From NCBI RefSeq assembly GCF_029633825.1, contig NZ_CP090640.1:3162001-3226000 (forward strand): a stretch of 64,000 bases of DNA. The letters are read 5' to 3'. Both the position numbers and the translations under genes were made by a program. Below are positions 1-8,820 of this stretch, piece after piece; the first letter of the stretch is position 1, and the number at the start of each line of letters is the position of its first letter. The DNA comes from Burkholderia contaminans. Its GTDB lineage: Bacteria > Pseudomonadota > Gammaproteobacteria > Burkholderiales > Burkholderiaceae. Under the pieces are notes generated by a model, which ran no database searches, had not been told where the DNA came from, and saw only the letters and a list, made by a program, of their open reading frames with translations.

Positions 1-1
1 G

Positions 2-730
2 ATCGACAACGCGAACCCGGCGCAACGCCTCGACATCGATGCTTACTGCGGCACGCACGCGCTCGACTTCGCGTTCGTCGAGGCCGGCCTCTCGCTCGGC
101 GATTTCGGGCTCGCCGTGATGGACATGGATTCGACGCTGATCACGATCGAATGCATCGACGAAATCGCCGATTTCTGCGGGCTGAAAACGCAGGTCGCCG
201 AGATCACCGAAGCGTCGATGCGCGGCGAGATCCGCGACTTCAACGAAAGCCTCACGCGCCGGGTCGCCCTGCTGGCGGGACTCGACGCGCATGCGCTGGA
301 ACGCGTGTACGAGGAGCGGCTGCAACTGTCGCCGGGTGCCGAGAAGATGCTCGCCGGCGTAAAGGCCGCCGGCATGAAGACGCTGCTCGTATCGGGCGGC
401 TTCACGTTCTTCACCGAACGGCTGAAGGCCCGCCTCGGCCTCGACTACGCGCATGCGAACACGCTCGAGATCGTCGACGGCAAGCTGACCGGCAAGGTGC
501 TCGGCGAGATCGTCAACGCCGACGTGAAGGCGCGCCTGCTGCGCGAGACGTGCGCGTCGCTCGGCCTCGAGCCGAGCCGTGCGATCGCGATGGGAGACGG
601 GTCGAACGACCTGAAGATGATGGCCGAAGCCGGGCTGTCGGTCGCATACCACGCGAAGCCCGTCGTGCGCGATGCGGCGACGGTCGCGTTCGATCACGTC
701 GGCCTCGACGGGCTGCTGCGGCTGTTCTGA
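2..730 (+). CDS. serB: Phosphoserine phosphatase SerB (5' end outside window)
   Basis: Catalyses the last step of serine synthesis, phosphoserine to serine plus phosphate, in the cytoplasm. The HAD-family nucleophile motif DMDSTLI is visible at about 118-138, followed by a Ser/Gly motif (LLVSGGFTFF) and the metal-binding GDGSNDLKMM loop near the C-terminus. The reading frame is open to the left edge of the window with SerB-like sequence (LDFAFVEAGLSLGDFGLAVMD), so the gene starts upstream and the GTG at 116 is internal. A strong bidirectional terminator separates it from convergent metC. Confidence 0.95.
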   Translation: MDNANPAQRLDIDAYCGTHALDFAFVEAGLSLGDFGLAVMDMDSTLITIECIDEIADFCGLKTQVAEITEASMRGEIRDFNESLTRRVALLAGLDAHALERVYEERLQLSPGAEKMLAGVKAAGMKTLLVSGGFTFFTERLKARLGLDYAHANTLEIVDGKLTGKVLGEIVNADVKARLLRETCASLGLEPSRAIAMGDGSNDLKMMAEAGLSVAYHAKPVVRDAATVAFDHVGLDGLLRLF

Positions 731-750
731 TCCCGCGGAATCCGAAATGA

Positions 751-787
751 AAAACGCCGGCGCGATCCAACATCGCGCCGGCGTTTT
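751..787. terminator. Bidirectional intrinsic terminator between serB and metC
   Basis: Perfect 16-base inverted repeat (751-766 with 772-787) around a 5-base loop. The arms begin with AAAA and end with TTTT, so it can act for serB on the plus strand and metC on the minus strand. Confidence 0.92.
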
Positions 788-817
788 GTTTTTCCGAAGG
801 CCGTGATCGGCTGGCGA

Positions 818-1999
818 TCAGCCCAGTGCGGCCTGCATCGCGCGCTCGATGTCCGCGCGCAGGTCGGCTTCATCTTCCAGGCCGACATAGAAACGCACCA
901 GCGTGCCGCGATGCGCCCAGTCCGGGCGCATCGACGCGACGTCGTAAGGCATCGCGAGGCTGCACGCGCCGCCCCAGCTCCAGCCGATCGCGAACAGCTC
1001 GAGCGACTCGACGAAGCGGTCGACCTGCTCCGCGCTGTAGCGTTCGTCGAACACCACCGAGAACAACCCGCCCGCGCCGGTGAAGTCGCGCATGAACGAC
1101 GCGTGCCCCGGGCAATCGGCGATCTGCGGGTGCAATACCGCCGCGATCTCCGGCCGCGCCTTCAGCCATTGCGCGAGCGCAAGCGCGCTCTTGCTGTGCG
1201 CGTCGAAACGCACCTGCATGCTCGGCAGGCTGCGCAGCACGAGCGAGCAATCGTCGACCGACACGCCGACGCCGCAGCGCATCCGCGCGAGCTTCAGCTT
1301 CGCGTGCAGTTCCGCATTCGCGGTGATCGTCGCGCCCATCAGCACGTCGCTGCCGCCCGACTGGTATTTGGTCAGCGCCTGCACCGAGATGTCGACGCCG
1401 TGTTCGAACGGCTTGAACGCGAGCCCGGCCGAAAAGGTGTTGTCGATCGCGGTAACGATGCCGCGCGCCTTCGCGGCCGCCGTGATCGCCTGCACGTCCG
1501 GCACTTCCATCGTCACCGAGCCGGGCGCCTCGATCCAGATCAGCCGCGTGTTCGGCTGGATCAGGTCGGCGATGCCGGCGCCGATCAGCGGATCGTAGAA
1601 GCGCGCGGTGATGCCGAAATCCTTCGCGAGCCAGTTGCCGAAATCGGCGTTCGGCCCATACACGTTGTGCGGAATCAGCACGTCGTCGCCGGCTTTCACG
1701 ATCCCGAAGTAGACGTTCATGATCGCCGCGAGACCCGACGGCTGCAGCAGCGCATGCGAGCCGCCCTCGATCTCGGCGAGCCGCTGCGCGAGCGCGAGCG
1801 ACGTCGGCGTGGCGTGCAGCCCGTAGCGCCATTGGTTGTCGTTGTGCCAGACGAGCGCACGCATCGTCGCGAGATCGGGAAACACGACCGTCGACGCGCG
1901 CGCGACCGGCGGCACGAACGAACGGAAGCCTTCCGGGATCACGTCGTCGGGTTGAACGATGCGGGTTTGCAGTGCGCGCTTGGGAGTGGATGCAGTCAT
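818..1999 (-). CDS. metC: Cystathionine beta-lyase (MetC)
   Basis: PLP enzyme of the Cys/Met-metabolism fold family that cleaves cystathionine to homocysteine, pyruvate and ammonia in methionine synthesis. The PLP lysine is in ALTKYQSGGSD (about Lys211); the C-terminal signature IGWSWGG and the substrate-binding region VRFYVGLED are present. I chose the ATG at 1999 (MTASTPKRAL, 393 aa, the usual family length); the frame stays open for another 100 codons upstream but that part is Arg-rich and not MetC-like. Cystathionine gamma-lyase or a related lyase is a less likely alternative. Confidence 0.9.
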   Translation of the reverse strand: MTASTPKRALQTRIVQPDDVIPEGFRSFVPPVARASTVVFPDLATMRALVWHNDNQWRYGLHATPTSLALAQRLAEIEGGSHALLQPSGLAAIMNVYFGIVKAGDDVLIPHNVYGPNADFGNWLAKDFGITARFYDPLIGAGIADLIQPNTRLIWIEAPGSVTMEVPDVQAITAAAKARGIVTAIDNTFSAGLAFKPFEHGVDISVQALTKYQSGGSDVLMGATITANAELHAKLKLARMRCGVGVSVDDCSLVLRSLPSMQVRFDAHSKSALALAQWLKARPEIAAVLHPQIADCPGHASFMRDFTGAGGLFSVVFDERYSAEQVDRFVESLELFAIGWSWGGACSLAMPYDVASMRPDWAHRGTLVRFYVGLEDEADLRADIERAMQAALG

Positions 2000-2112
2000 G
2001 ACTGGAAGCCGGGCACGAGGCCGTTCGGTTGCGGAATATGCAGCTAGATTAGCCAAAATCGGCGCAATTGGCCCGGTACAATGCGCGCCGCGCGCACCGA
2101 GCCAGCGCGGGT

Positions 2113-2655
2113 TCAGTCGTCGGTGCGCAGATTGACGATGCCGCCCACCGTCTCGATTTCCTGCACGCGGCCGTCGCGCACCTGCAGCGCCGCGCGCTTG
2201 CCAGGCGCGAGACGCAGCACGACGGGCTGCGGATCCGACTCGTCCGAATTCATCCGGTCGGCTTTCAGGGCACCTGTCGCGTCGAAGCGGCCGATCCACA
2301 CGCCCGTGATGTTCGTGCCGTCGTTCGATTCCTCGATTTCCAGCGTGTCGCCGTCGCGATCGCCCGCGAGCAGCACGACCTCGCCCGTATCGGCGAACTG
2401 GTATTCACCGTGCACGCCTTCCTCGTCCGTCTTCGGGCCGAGATGCACGACGATCGGCCGGTCACCGAGCGTGCCTTCGTAGCGCGGCAGGCGGGCGAAC
2501 TCGGGATTCGGCTTCAGCGGCCGCGCCATTGCCGGTTCATCCTGCTGCGCGCCCGGCGCGACGGCCTGCGCGGCGACGGCGCCCGGCAGCGCCGTGCCCG
2601 CCGCCAGTGCGCCCGCGACGACGAGCGCCCGTTGCCATTGCGAATATCGACCCAC
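2113..2655 (-). CDS. Secreted hypothetical protein, about 180 aa
   Basis: Unrecognised. It begins at a GTG at 2655 preceded by AGGAG at good spacing. Residues 1-30 look like a cleavable signal peptide (hydrophobic VVAGALAAGTALPGAVA ending AQA), so a periplasmic or exported location is inferred. The rest is Asp/Glu/Gly-rich and probably beta-structured, with no cysteines or catalytic motif that I recognise. Its ribosome binding site follows by a few bases the stop codon of the thiolase remnant at 2674-2742, suggesting it was once the downstream partner of that gene. Confidence 0.75.
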   Translation of the reverse strand: MGRYSQWQRALVVAGALAAGTALPGAVAAQAVAPGAQQDEPAMARPLKPNPEFARLPRYEGTLGDRPIVVHLGPKTDEEGVHGEYQFADTGEVVLLAGDRDGDTLEIEESNDGTNITGVWIGRFDATGALKADRMNSDESDPQPVVLRLAPGKRAALQVRDGRVQEIETVGGIVNLRTDD

Positions 2656-2673
2656 CTTGTGTTGCTCCTTGCT

Positions 2674-2742
2674 TCAGATTCGCTCGAAAATCGCGGCGAT
2701 GCCCTGCCCGCCGCCAATGCACATCGTCACGAGCGCATTGCC
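2674..2742 (-). pseudogene. 3' remnant of a BktB-type beta-ketothiolase
   Basis: Reading leftward from about 2742, the frame gives NALVTMCIGGGQGIAAIFER followed by Ile and a TGA stop at 2674-2676. This is the extreme C-terminus of a thiolase, including the catalytic CIGGG motif, and closely resembles the end of BktB (3-ketothiolase of PHA metabolism) as I remember it. The body of the gene is absent: kdgK ends at 2766 only a few bases upstream. It differs from the PhaA end in this window ([14 protein letters not shown]), so it is not a piece of phaA. Confidence 0.8.
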
Positions 2743-2765
2743 GTGGCCGGCGTGCGCATGCCGCG

Positions 2766-3692
2766 TCAGCCCTGCATCAGGCGCTCCACCGCATCGCGGT
2801 GCGGAATCGGCGCGACCGCGCCGTAGCCCGTCGTCGACAGCGCCGCCGCGGCGTTCGCATAACGCGCCGCCGCGAACGGATCGTCGCCCGCGACGATCCG
2901 CGCGACGAAAGCGCCGCCGAAGCAGTCGCCCGCGCCCGTCGCATCGACAGCCTGAACGGCGAAGCCCGGCACGACGCGCCGCTCGTTCGGCGTCGCCACG
3001 TAAGCGCCGTCCTTGCCGAGCTTCAGCGCGACGACCTGCGGCCCGTGTTCGAGCATCGCATCGACGATCGCGTCGCGATCGTTCGCGCCCGTCAGTGCCG
3101 TCACGTCGTCCCAGCTCGGCAGGCAGATATCCGTCTGGCGCAGCGCCTCACGCATCACCGCGCGGGCGCGCGGCAGCGGCCACAGCTTCAGGCGCAGGTT
3201 CGTGTCGAAGCTGACCTTCGCGCCGTGGCGGCGAGCGTGGTCAGTCGCCGCGAATGCGGCATCGCACGCCGCCGTGCTGATCGCGAGGCTGATGCCCGAC
3301 AGGTGCACGGCCTTCGCGGCGGCCAGGGCATCGAGCGGCAGATCACCTGTTGCATAGCGGCTCGCAGCCGAGCCCGCACGCAGGTAGTCGAACTGGTGAC
3401 CGTCGGCGCCATGCGTGACGAAGTACACGCCGGTCGGCGCCGTGCGGTCGACGCGCACGTACGTCGTGTCGACGTTTTCCGCGCGCCACATGTCGGCCAG
3501 CAGGCGACCGAACGGATCGTCGCCGATCGCCGACACGAAGCCCGTCGATGCGCCCTGGCGCGCCGCGGCGATGCAGAAGTTCGACGTGTCGCCGCCGAAG
3601 CCCTGCAGGAATTCAGGCCGGCCCGGCTGCGACTGGTTGAATTCGATCATCGCCTCGCCGAGCGCGAGGATCTCCGGGAATGCGGCGGCCAT
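2766..3692 (-). CDS. kdgK: PfkB-family sugar kinase, probably 2-keto-3-deoxygluconate kinase
   Basis: 308 aa ribokinase-fold enzyme. The N-terminal LALGEAMIEF and the C-terminal anion-hole/base motif DATGAGDCFGGAF (GAGD at 253-256, Asp256 the likely base) define the PfkB family; the overall sequence resembles KdgK, which phosphorylates 2-keto-3-deoxygluconate for the Entner-Doudoroff route. Substrate is inferred from family resemblance. It starts 3 bases after the rimO stop and is probably co-transcribed with it. Confidence 0.85.
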   Translation of the reverse strand: MAAAFPEILALGEAMIEFNQSQPGRPEFLQGFGGDTSNFCIAAARQGASTGFVSAIGDDPFGRLLADMWRAENVDTTYVRVDRTAPTGVYFVTHGADGHQFDYLRAGSAASRYATGDLPLDALAAAKAVHLSGISLAISTAACDAAFAATDHARRHGAKVSFDTNLRLKLWPLPRARAVMREALRQTDICLPSWDDVTALTGANDRDAIVDAMLEHGPQVVALKLGKDGAYVATPNERRVVPGFAVQAVDATGAGDCFGGAFVARIVAGDDPFAAARYANAAAALSTTGYGAVAPIPHRDAVERLMQG

Positions 3693-3695
3693 CGC

Positions 3696-5057
3696 TTACA
3701 CCTCGCCCCACAGATCGTGGCCGTCGGCGCCCGTGATCTTCACGGACACGAAATCGCCGACCTTGTAGCGCTTCGATGCCTTCGCCGCCGGCTCGACATA
3801 GACGACGCCGTCGATCTCCGGCGCATCGGCCGCCGTACGGCCGATGCCGCCTTCGTCGCTGACTTCGTCGATCAGCACCTTGAGGGTCTTGCCGACCTTG
3901 CGCTGGATGCGGTTCGCCGACACTTCCTCGGCGACTTCCATGAAGCGCGCGCGGCGCGCCTCGCGGACTTCATCCGGCAGCGCGCCGTCGAGTTCGTTCG
4001 CGGTCGCGCCTTCGACCGGCGAATACGCGAAGCAACCGACGCGATCGAGTTCCGCCTCGCGGATGAAGTCGAGCAGCGTTTCGAACTGCTCTTCCGTCTC
4101 GCCGGGGAAGCCCGCGATGAACGTACTGCGGATCGTCAGGTCCGGGCAGATCTCGCGCCACTTCTGCACGCGCTCGAGCACCTTCTCGGCGTTCGCCGGA
4201 CGCTTCATGCGCTTCAGCACTTCCGGGTGCGCGTGCTGGAACGGCACGTCGAGGTACGGCAGCACGTGGCCCTTGAACGGGCCTTCGGCCATCAGCGGAA
4301 TCACTTCGTCGACGCTCGGATACGGATACACGTAGTGCAGGCGCACCCATGCGCCGTACTGCGCGGCGAGTTCGCCGAGCGCGGCGACCAGGTCGGTCAT
4401 GCGCGTCTTGATCGGCTTGCCGTTCCAGAAGCCCGTGCGGTATTTCACGTCGACGCCGTACGCGCTCGTGTCCTGCGAGATCACGAGCAGTTCCTTCACG
4501 CCCGACTTGAACAGGTTCTCGGCTTCCAGCATCACTTCCGCGACCGGGCGCGACACGAGGTCGCCGCGCATCGACGGGATGATGCAGAACGTGCAGCGGT
4601 GGTTGCAGCCTTCGGAAATCTTCAGGTATGCGTAGTGGCGCGGCGTGAGCTTGATGCCGGCGGCGGGCACGAGATCGGTGAACGGATCGTGCGGCTTCGG
4701 CAGGTGCGAATGCACGGCCTGCATCACTTCGCCCACCGCATGCGGGCCGGTGACGGCGAGCACCTTCGGGTGGACTTCCTCGATCAGGTTCGAGCCGCTG
4801 GCGCTCGACTTCGCGCCGAGACAGCCGGTGACGATCACCTTGCCGTTCTCGGTCAACGCTTCGCCGATCGCGTCGAGGCTTTCCTGCACGGCTTCGTCGA
4901 TGAAGCCGCAGGTGTTCACGACGACGAGGTCGGCACCGTCGTAGGTGCCGGAGATTTCATAACCTTCGGCGCGCAATTGCGTGATGATCTGTTCGGAGTC
5001 GACGAGCGCCTTCGGGCACCCGAGGGATACGAACCCTACTTTGGGGGATTGGGACAT
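3696..5057 (-). CDS. rimO: Ribosomal protein S12 methylthiotransferase RimO
   Basis: Radical-SAM enzyme that methylthiolates an aspartate of ribosomal protein S12. The N-terminal cluster cysteines are at about 14, 50 and 79 (SLGCPK, NTCGF, TGCL) and the radical-SAM CxxxCxxC at 151, 155 and 158 ([10 protein letters not shown]). A C-terminal TRAM domain follows ([16 protein letters not shown]...). The start at 5057 ([10 protein letters not shown], 453 aa) matches the family; a further in-frame ATG at 5102 adds residues not seen in relatives. Confidence 0.95.
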   Translation of the reverse strand: MSQSPKVGFVSLGCPKALVDSEQIITQLRAEGYEISGTYDGADLVVVNTCGFIDEAVQESLDAIGEALTENGKVIVTGCLGAKSSASGSNLIEEVHPKVLAVTGPHAVGEVMQAVHSHLPKPHDPFTDLVPAAGIKLTPRHYAYLKISEGCNHRCTFCIIPSMRGDLVSRPVAEVMLEAENLFKSGVKELLVISQDTSAYGVDVKYRTGFWNGKPIKTRMTDLVAALGELAAQYGAWVRLHYVYPYPSVDEVIPLMAEGPFKGHVLPYLDVPFQHAHPEVLKRMKRPANAEKVLERVQKWREICPDLTIRSTFIAGFPGETEEQFETLLDFIREAELDRVGCFAYSPVEGATANELDGALPDEVREARRARFMEVAEEVSANRIQRKVGKTLKVLIDEVSDEGGIGRTAADAPEIDGVVYVEPAAKASKRYKVGDFVSVKITGADGHDLWGEV

Positions 5058-5828
5058 CTGGAATGTGGGGGCGTGGCAGCAAAAGCGTGAGTTTACAGCC
5101 ATTTAGGGGTGGCGAGGCAAAACAGGCGATCGGCGGCGGCACCGACCGTCGAATCGGATGCACGGCGCGCCGGCGGCGCCGTCATGCGACGGCTGCCCGA
5201 TGCGCCCCTTTCACTTTGAAACAGTGCATCGCCGCGCGACCGGCTCACGCGATGTCCGAAACCGACGCATTTGAAGCGCCGACGGCGCCGCGCTTCCTTT
5301 GATCCCGGTGAGACTCTCGATCGAGCGGAAGGCAAAGCGCACCTGCATTCACGACATTTCATGGCCGGGTCCTGCCGACGAGTGCGCCGGCTCTGTCCCA
5401 AACATTCGAACTCGTCTCATTTCACGATAATGGGGCGCAAAGTAGCATTGCGCACGAGCCTCCCTGCCCCTCGGCTGCACTGCCGCATGGGGTCAAATCT
5501 GGCGCATCGGCTTCCTCCCGACGTCGTTTGCCGGCAAACCCAAGGACGATGCGCCACTGAAGAAGTCCAGGCCCGACAATCGCTTTCAGGTGATCTGCAC
5601 GTTCAACGGGGATCGCGCCGTCTGTCGCTACGCGTCGACCGTCAAGCAACGTACGGCCGTCGACGAACGCATCACGGCTGCGATGTCCCCGCAACGCGCC
5701 ATCGGTCAACATGCATCGGAGAATATGAAAAACTTCGCGTTCGCCGCGCTCGACGCATCGCAGTCAACTGACCGCCGAGCCGGCACCCGATCTTCCGCGT
5801 TCATCCTGCCCATACAAAAGGACGCTAC
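5058..5828. other. Gene-poor interval between rimO and the M16 peptidase pair
   Basis: About 770 bases with no gene I can support. It carries the rimO upstream region (leftward) and the leader of the M16 genes (rightward). A plus-strand frame is open from about 5446 to 5847 and contains a fairly protein-like stretch (RPDNRFQVICTFNGDRAVCR), but it has no convincing start, runs over the M16 start at 5829 and matches no family I recognise; it could be a decayed gene. Confidence 0.5.
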
Positions 5829-7193
5829 ATGTCAGTACGACGTTTGATATGCACCTGGCTCTCGCTGTGCCCGTTGATTGCAGGCACGGCGACGGCCCAA
5901 CCTGTCGAGGTACCGGGCTTTAGCCACGTGCGCTCCCTGGGCGGTATCGACGAATACCGTCTGGATGCCAACGGCCTTACCGTGCTTGCCGCGCCCGATC
6001 CCGCTGCGACCGTGGTCAGTTTCCAGGTGTTGTACCGGGTGGGTTCACGCAACGAAGCCGCGGGCACGACCGGCGACACTCACCTGCTCGAGCACCTGAT
6101 GTTCAAGGGCAGCCGGCACTACAACAAGGCGCTCGGCAATTCACTGAACAGCTACATGGAGCGAGTGGGCGCGAACTTCAACGCCACCACTTCGATGGAC
6201 CGCACCAACTACTTCGGCACGCTCGGGCGCGATGCGCTGGAAGGCTACATCGCGATCGAGGCCGACCGCATGCGCAACCTCCTGCTCCGCCCGGAAGACC
6301 TGGCCAGCGAGATGACGGTAGTACGCAACGAGTACGAGCGAGGCGAGAACAGTCCGTTCACCGCCTTGTTCCAGCAGGTCATGGCCACGGCCTACCAGGC
6401 ACACCCCTACCACCATCCCACCATCGGCTGGCGTAGCGACATCGAGCATGCGAGCGTGGACACGCTGCGCCGTTTCTACGACACCTTCTACTGGCCGGAC
6501 AACGCCACCGTCATCCTGGTCGGCGATTTCCGGCCGGACCAGGCGTTGGGGTGGGTCAGGCGGTATTACGGCGGCATCCCGCGCGCGCCCAAGGCCATTC
6601 CCGCTGTCACGACCGAAGAGCCGCAGCAGCAGGGGCCGCGAAGGCTGGTGCTCAAGCGCGCGGGCGCAACGGGCAATCTGATCATCGCCTTCAAGGGGCC
6701 GCGCGCGCTCGACCCCGATGCGGCTGCGTTGACCGTACTGGGCCTGGTATTGAGCCAGGGCAAGAGCAGCCGGCTGTATCGCGCACTGGTCGACACCACG
6801 GTTGCCACGCAAGCCGGCGCCGGCTTTCATGCGATGCGCGATCCCGGTCCGTTCGTCGTGACGGTCAGCCTGCCGCCCGACGCGAAACACGAGCAGGCCG
6901 AGAAAATCGCCTGGACCGAACTGGAGCGGACCAAGACCGAGGGCGTCACTCGCGACGAAATCCAGCGGGTGCTGGGCCCTTACCGGGCCGATCAGGTCTA
7001 CCAGCGCGACGGCGTCCGCTCGACGTCCGCCCGATTGGGCAACGCGGTCTCGCAGGGCGACTGGACCCTGTACGTCACCGAGCTTGAAGCACTGGAAAAG
7101 GTGACGCCCGCCGATGTGCAGCGCGCAGCCCGCAAGTACCTCATTGAAAACCAGAGCACCACCGGCTGGTTCGTCCCGGAGAAATCGTCATGA
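5829..7193 (+). CDS. M16-family zinc peptidase, catalytic subunit
   Basis: 454 aa with a signal peptide (about residues 1-23, ending ATAQ), so periplasmic. The inverted zinc motif HLLEH is at 85-89 with a likely third ligand at Glu168 (RNEYERGEN), giving a complete M16 (pitrilysin/PqqL-like) catalytic half. The downstream gene overlaps it by 4 bases (ATGA) and encodes the non-catalytic half, the usual two-protein arrangement. Codon use (GCC, ACC, AGC, CTG preferred) differs by eye from the GCG/ACG/TCG-rich neighbours, suggesting acquisition from outside. Substrate unknown. Confidence 0.9.
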   Translation: MSVRRLICTWLSLCPLIAGTATAQPVEVPGFSHVRSLGGIDEYRLDANGLTVLAAPDPAATVVSFQVLYRVGSRNEAAGTTGDTHLLEHLMFKGSRHYNKALGNSLNSYMERVGANFNATTSMDRTNYFGTLGRDALEGYIAIEADRMRNLLLRPEDLASEMTVVRNEYERGENSPFTALFQQVMATAYQAHPYHHPTIGWRSDIEHASVDTLRRFYDTFYWPDNATVILVGDFRPDQALGWVRRYYGGIPRAPKAIPAVTTEEPQQQGPRRLVLKRAGATGNLIIAFKGPRALDPDAAALTVLGLVLSQGKSSRLYRALVDTTVATQAGAGFHAMRDPGPFVVTVSLPPDAKHEQAEKIAWTELERTKTEGVTRDEIQRVLGPYRADQVYQRDGVRSTSARLGNAVSQGDWTLYVTELEALEKVTPADVQRAARKYLIENQSTTGWFVPEKSS

Positions 7194-8536
7194 AGCATGT
7201 TCGTTTCAACCATCTGCGGACGTGGTTCGTGTGGTTCGCCGTGCTATGCCTGCCTGTTGCGGCTCAGGCAGGCATCGCCGACCGCGTCGTGCGCGCCCAG
7301 GCCGGCAGCATCACGCTGTTGACCTATTCGATGTCGCCGCAGGAAATGGTGTCCGTGACCGGCGTGATGCCCCTGGGCGATGCCGACACGGCCAGCAAGG
7401 CGGCCAATCCCGCCGTGCCGTTGCTGACGGGCATGTTGCTGCAGGAGGGCAGCACCCGTCGCGACAAGGTGGCGATCTCCGCGCTGCTGGAGAGCCTGGG
7501 CGCCCAGTTGTCGTTCCAGACCGACGGCGGCTATGTCGGCATACACGGCCAAAGCCTGACCAAGGATTTGCCGACGCTGATCGACCTGATGGCCGAGCAG
7601 TTGCGCCTGCCGGCCTTCAAGCCGGAGGAGCTGGCCAAGGCCAAGAGCCGGCTGGAGGCCGCGGTCCGTAACGCCGGAGAAAACCCGTCGGTTCGGGCCA
7701 CCGAGGCGCTGAATCGGGCCATTTACCCCGATGCCCACGTCAACGCACCGGTGCCGCGCGAACGGATGCTCGAAGCGATCGCCGCTGCCACGCTGGACGA
7801 CGTCAAGGCCTTTCATCAAGCCTATTACGGGCCCGCCCACATGACGCTGGTCGTGGTCGGCGGCGCGGACCCTCGACGCCTGCAGTCCACGGTGACCGAA
7901 GCCTTCGCGGGCTGGAGCGGGGGCCGGGCACTCGTGCGCCAAAGCCCGCCACGCAAGGCAAGCCGTCCCGACACGCAGCGCATCGCCATGGGGGACAAGG
8001 AATCCGTCAGCGTGATGCTGGGTCAGGCCATCGACCTGCGCGCCAACGATGCCGACTACCTGCCCCTCAGCGCGGCTGTCAACATCCTGGGCAACGGCTT
8101 CACCGGCCGCCTGATGGCAGGGGTCCGCGACAAGGAAGGCCTGACCTATGGCATCCGCGCCGGCCTGGCCGGGCTCTCCCTGATGGACGGCGGATTCGTC
8201 ATCACCAGCAGCTTCGCCCCGCCCCTGCTGGACAAGGGCGTCGCCAGCACGCGCCGGATTCTGGATGCCTGGTGGAAACAGGGCGTTACCCAAACGGAAC
8301 TGGATGCGCGCAAGGACGGCATGATCGGCCGCCATCAAGTCGCGATGGAAACCACCGGGCAGATGGCCGCCATGATCGCCCAGACGGTGCTCCAGGACCG
8401 CCCGCTGAGTGACCTGGACACCTATCCCGAGCGCGTCCGCGCGTTGACCGTCGAGCAGGTCAACACCGTCATCCGCACGTACCTGGCCCCTGACAAGATG
8501 ACATTGGTGGAAGCAGGCACGTTTGCGGCGAAATAA
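7190..8536 (+). CDS. M16-family peptidase-like protein, non-catalytic subunit
   Basis: 448 aa, exported (hydrophobic segment about 12-27, VWFAVLCLPVAAQA). It has the M16 fold pattern but no HxxEH: the equivalent region reads LLTGMLLQEGST. The C-terminal half keeps the R/Y signature region (GRLMAGVRDKEGLTYGI) that holds the substrate in partner subunits. The 4-base overlap with the upstream gene implies translational coupling and a heterodimeric peptidase. Same foreign-looking codon use as its partner. Confidence 0.88.
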   Translation: MKHVRFNHLRTWFVWFAVLCLPVAAQAGIADRVVRAQAGSITLLTYSMSPQEMVSVTGVMPLGDADTASKAANPAVPLLTGMLLQEGSTRRDKVAISALLESLGAQLSFQTDGGYVGIHGQSLTKDLPTLIDLMAEQLRLPAFKPEELAKAKSRLEAAVRNAGENPSVRATEALNRAIYPDAHVNAPVPRERMLEAIAAATLDDVKAFHQAYYGPAHMTLVVVGGADPRRLQSTVTEAFAGWSGGRALVRQSPPRKASRPDTQRIAMGDKESVSVMLGQAIDLRANDADYLPLSAAVNILGNGFTGRLMAGVRDKEGLTYGIRAGLAGLSLMDGGFVITSSFAPPLLDKGVASTRRILDAWWKQGVTQTELDARKDGMIGRHQVAMETTGQMAAMIAQTVLQDRPLSDLDTYPERVRALTVEQVNTVIRTYLAPDKMTLVEAGTFAAK

Positions 8537-8563
8537 CCGCCGCCTCGCTTCGTTCCGTGCCCC

Positions 8564-8581
8564 GCCCGGCTTCGGCCGGGC
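8564..8581 (+). terminator. GC-rich TTCG stem-loop after the M16 operon
   Basis: Seven-base perfect arms (8564-8570 and 8575-8581) around a TTCG tetraloop, 28 bases after the M16 stop. No T-run follows, so it may protect the mRNA end or only pause polymerase. Confidence 0.45.
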
Positions 8582-8596
8582 CGCTGCCATCGCACG

Positions 8597-8795
8597 ATGG
8601 TGCGTGCGCCTGCGCTTCGCAGAACGCGACGGATGCACCTTCCCGCCGACAGTCGCCCTCACCGACCGGTTTTGACATTCCGCGCCGGTCGCCCAGTCCT
8701 CGCTCTGGCTACTGATGCGCGCACGATGCTGCACATGGACCGTGCCGAAACACGCATAGGAAACGTGCGTGCCGCTCGCGTCGGTTCGATGCGGG
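8597..8795 (-). pseudogene. Decayed partial copy of the LprI-like gene at 9444-10280
   Basis: The leftward translation contains THVSYACFGTVHVQHRARI followed by SSQSEDWATGAE, and in another frame VAFCEAQAHAPSCD; the intact neighbour has AHVSYACFGAVHVQHRARV, CSQSEDWATGAV and VAFCEAQAHASACD. The DNA also aligns directly (for example the 18-mer starting at 8725 recurs at 9752). Frame changes and substitutions show it is dead. It has the same orientation as the intact gene, about 1.03 kb away, and corresponds to its 3' third. Confidence 0.85.
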
Positions 8796-8820
8796 ATGAG
8801 GGGCTGCCGGCTTGCCGTCA

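Noticed and set aside
2529..5090. 853-codon open frame on the plus strand
   Set aside because: It lies antisense to kdgK and rimO, is Arg/His/Ala-rich with no family similarity, and is a typical artefact of very high GC3.
5446..5847. Open plus-strand frame upstream of the M16 pair, with protein-like stretch around 5575-5640
   Set aside because: No good start or ribosome binding site, overlaps the M16 start, and no recognised family; kept only as a possible decayed gene in the interval entry.
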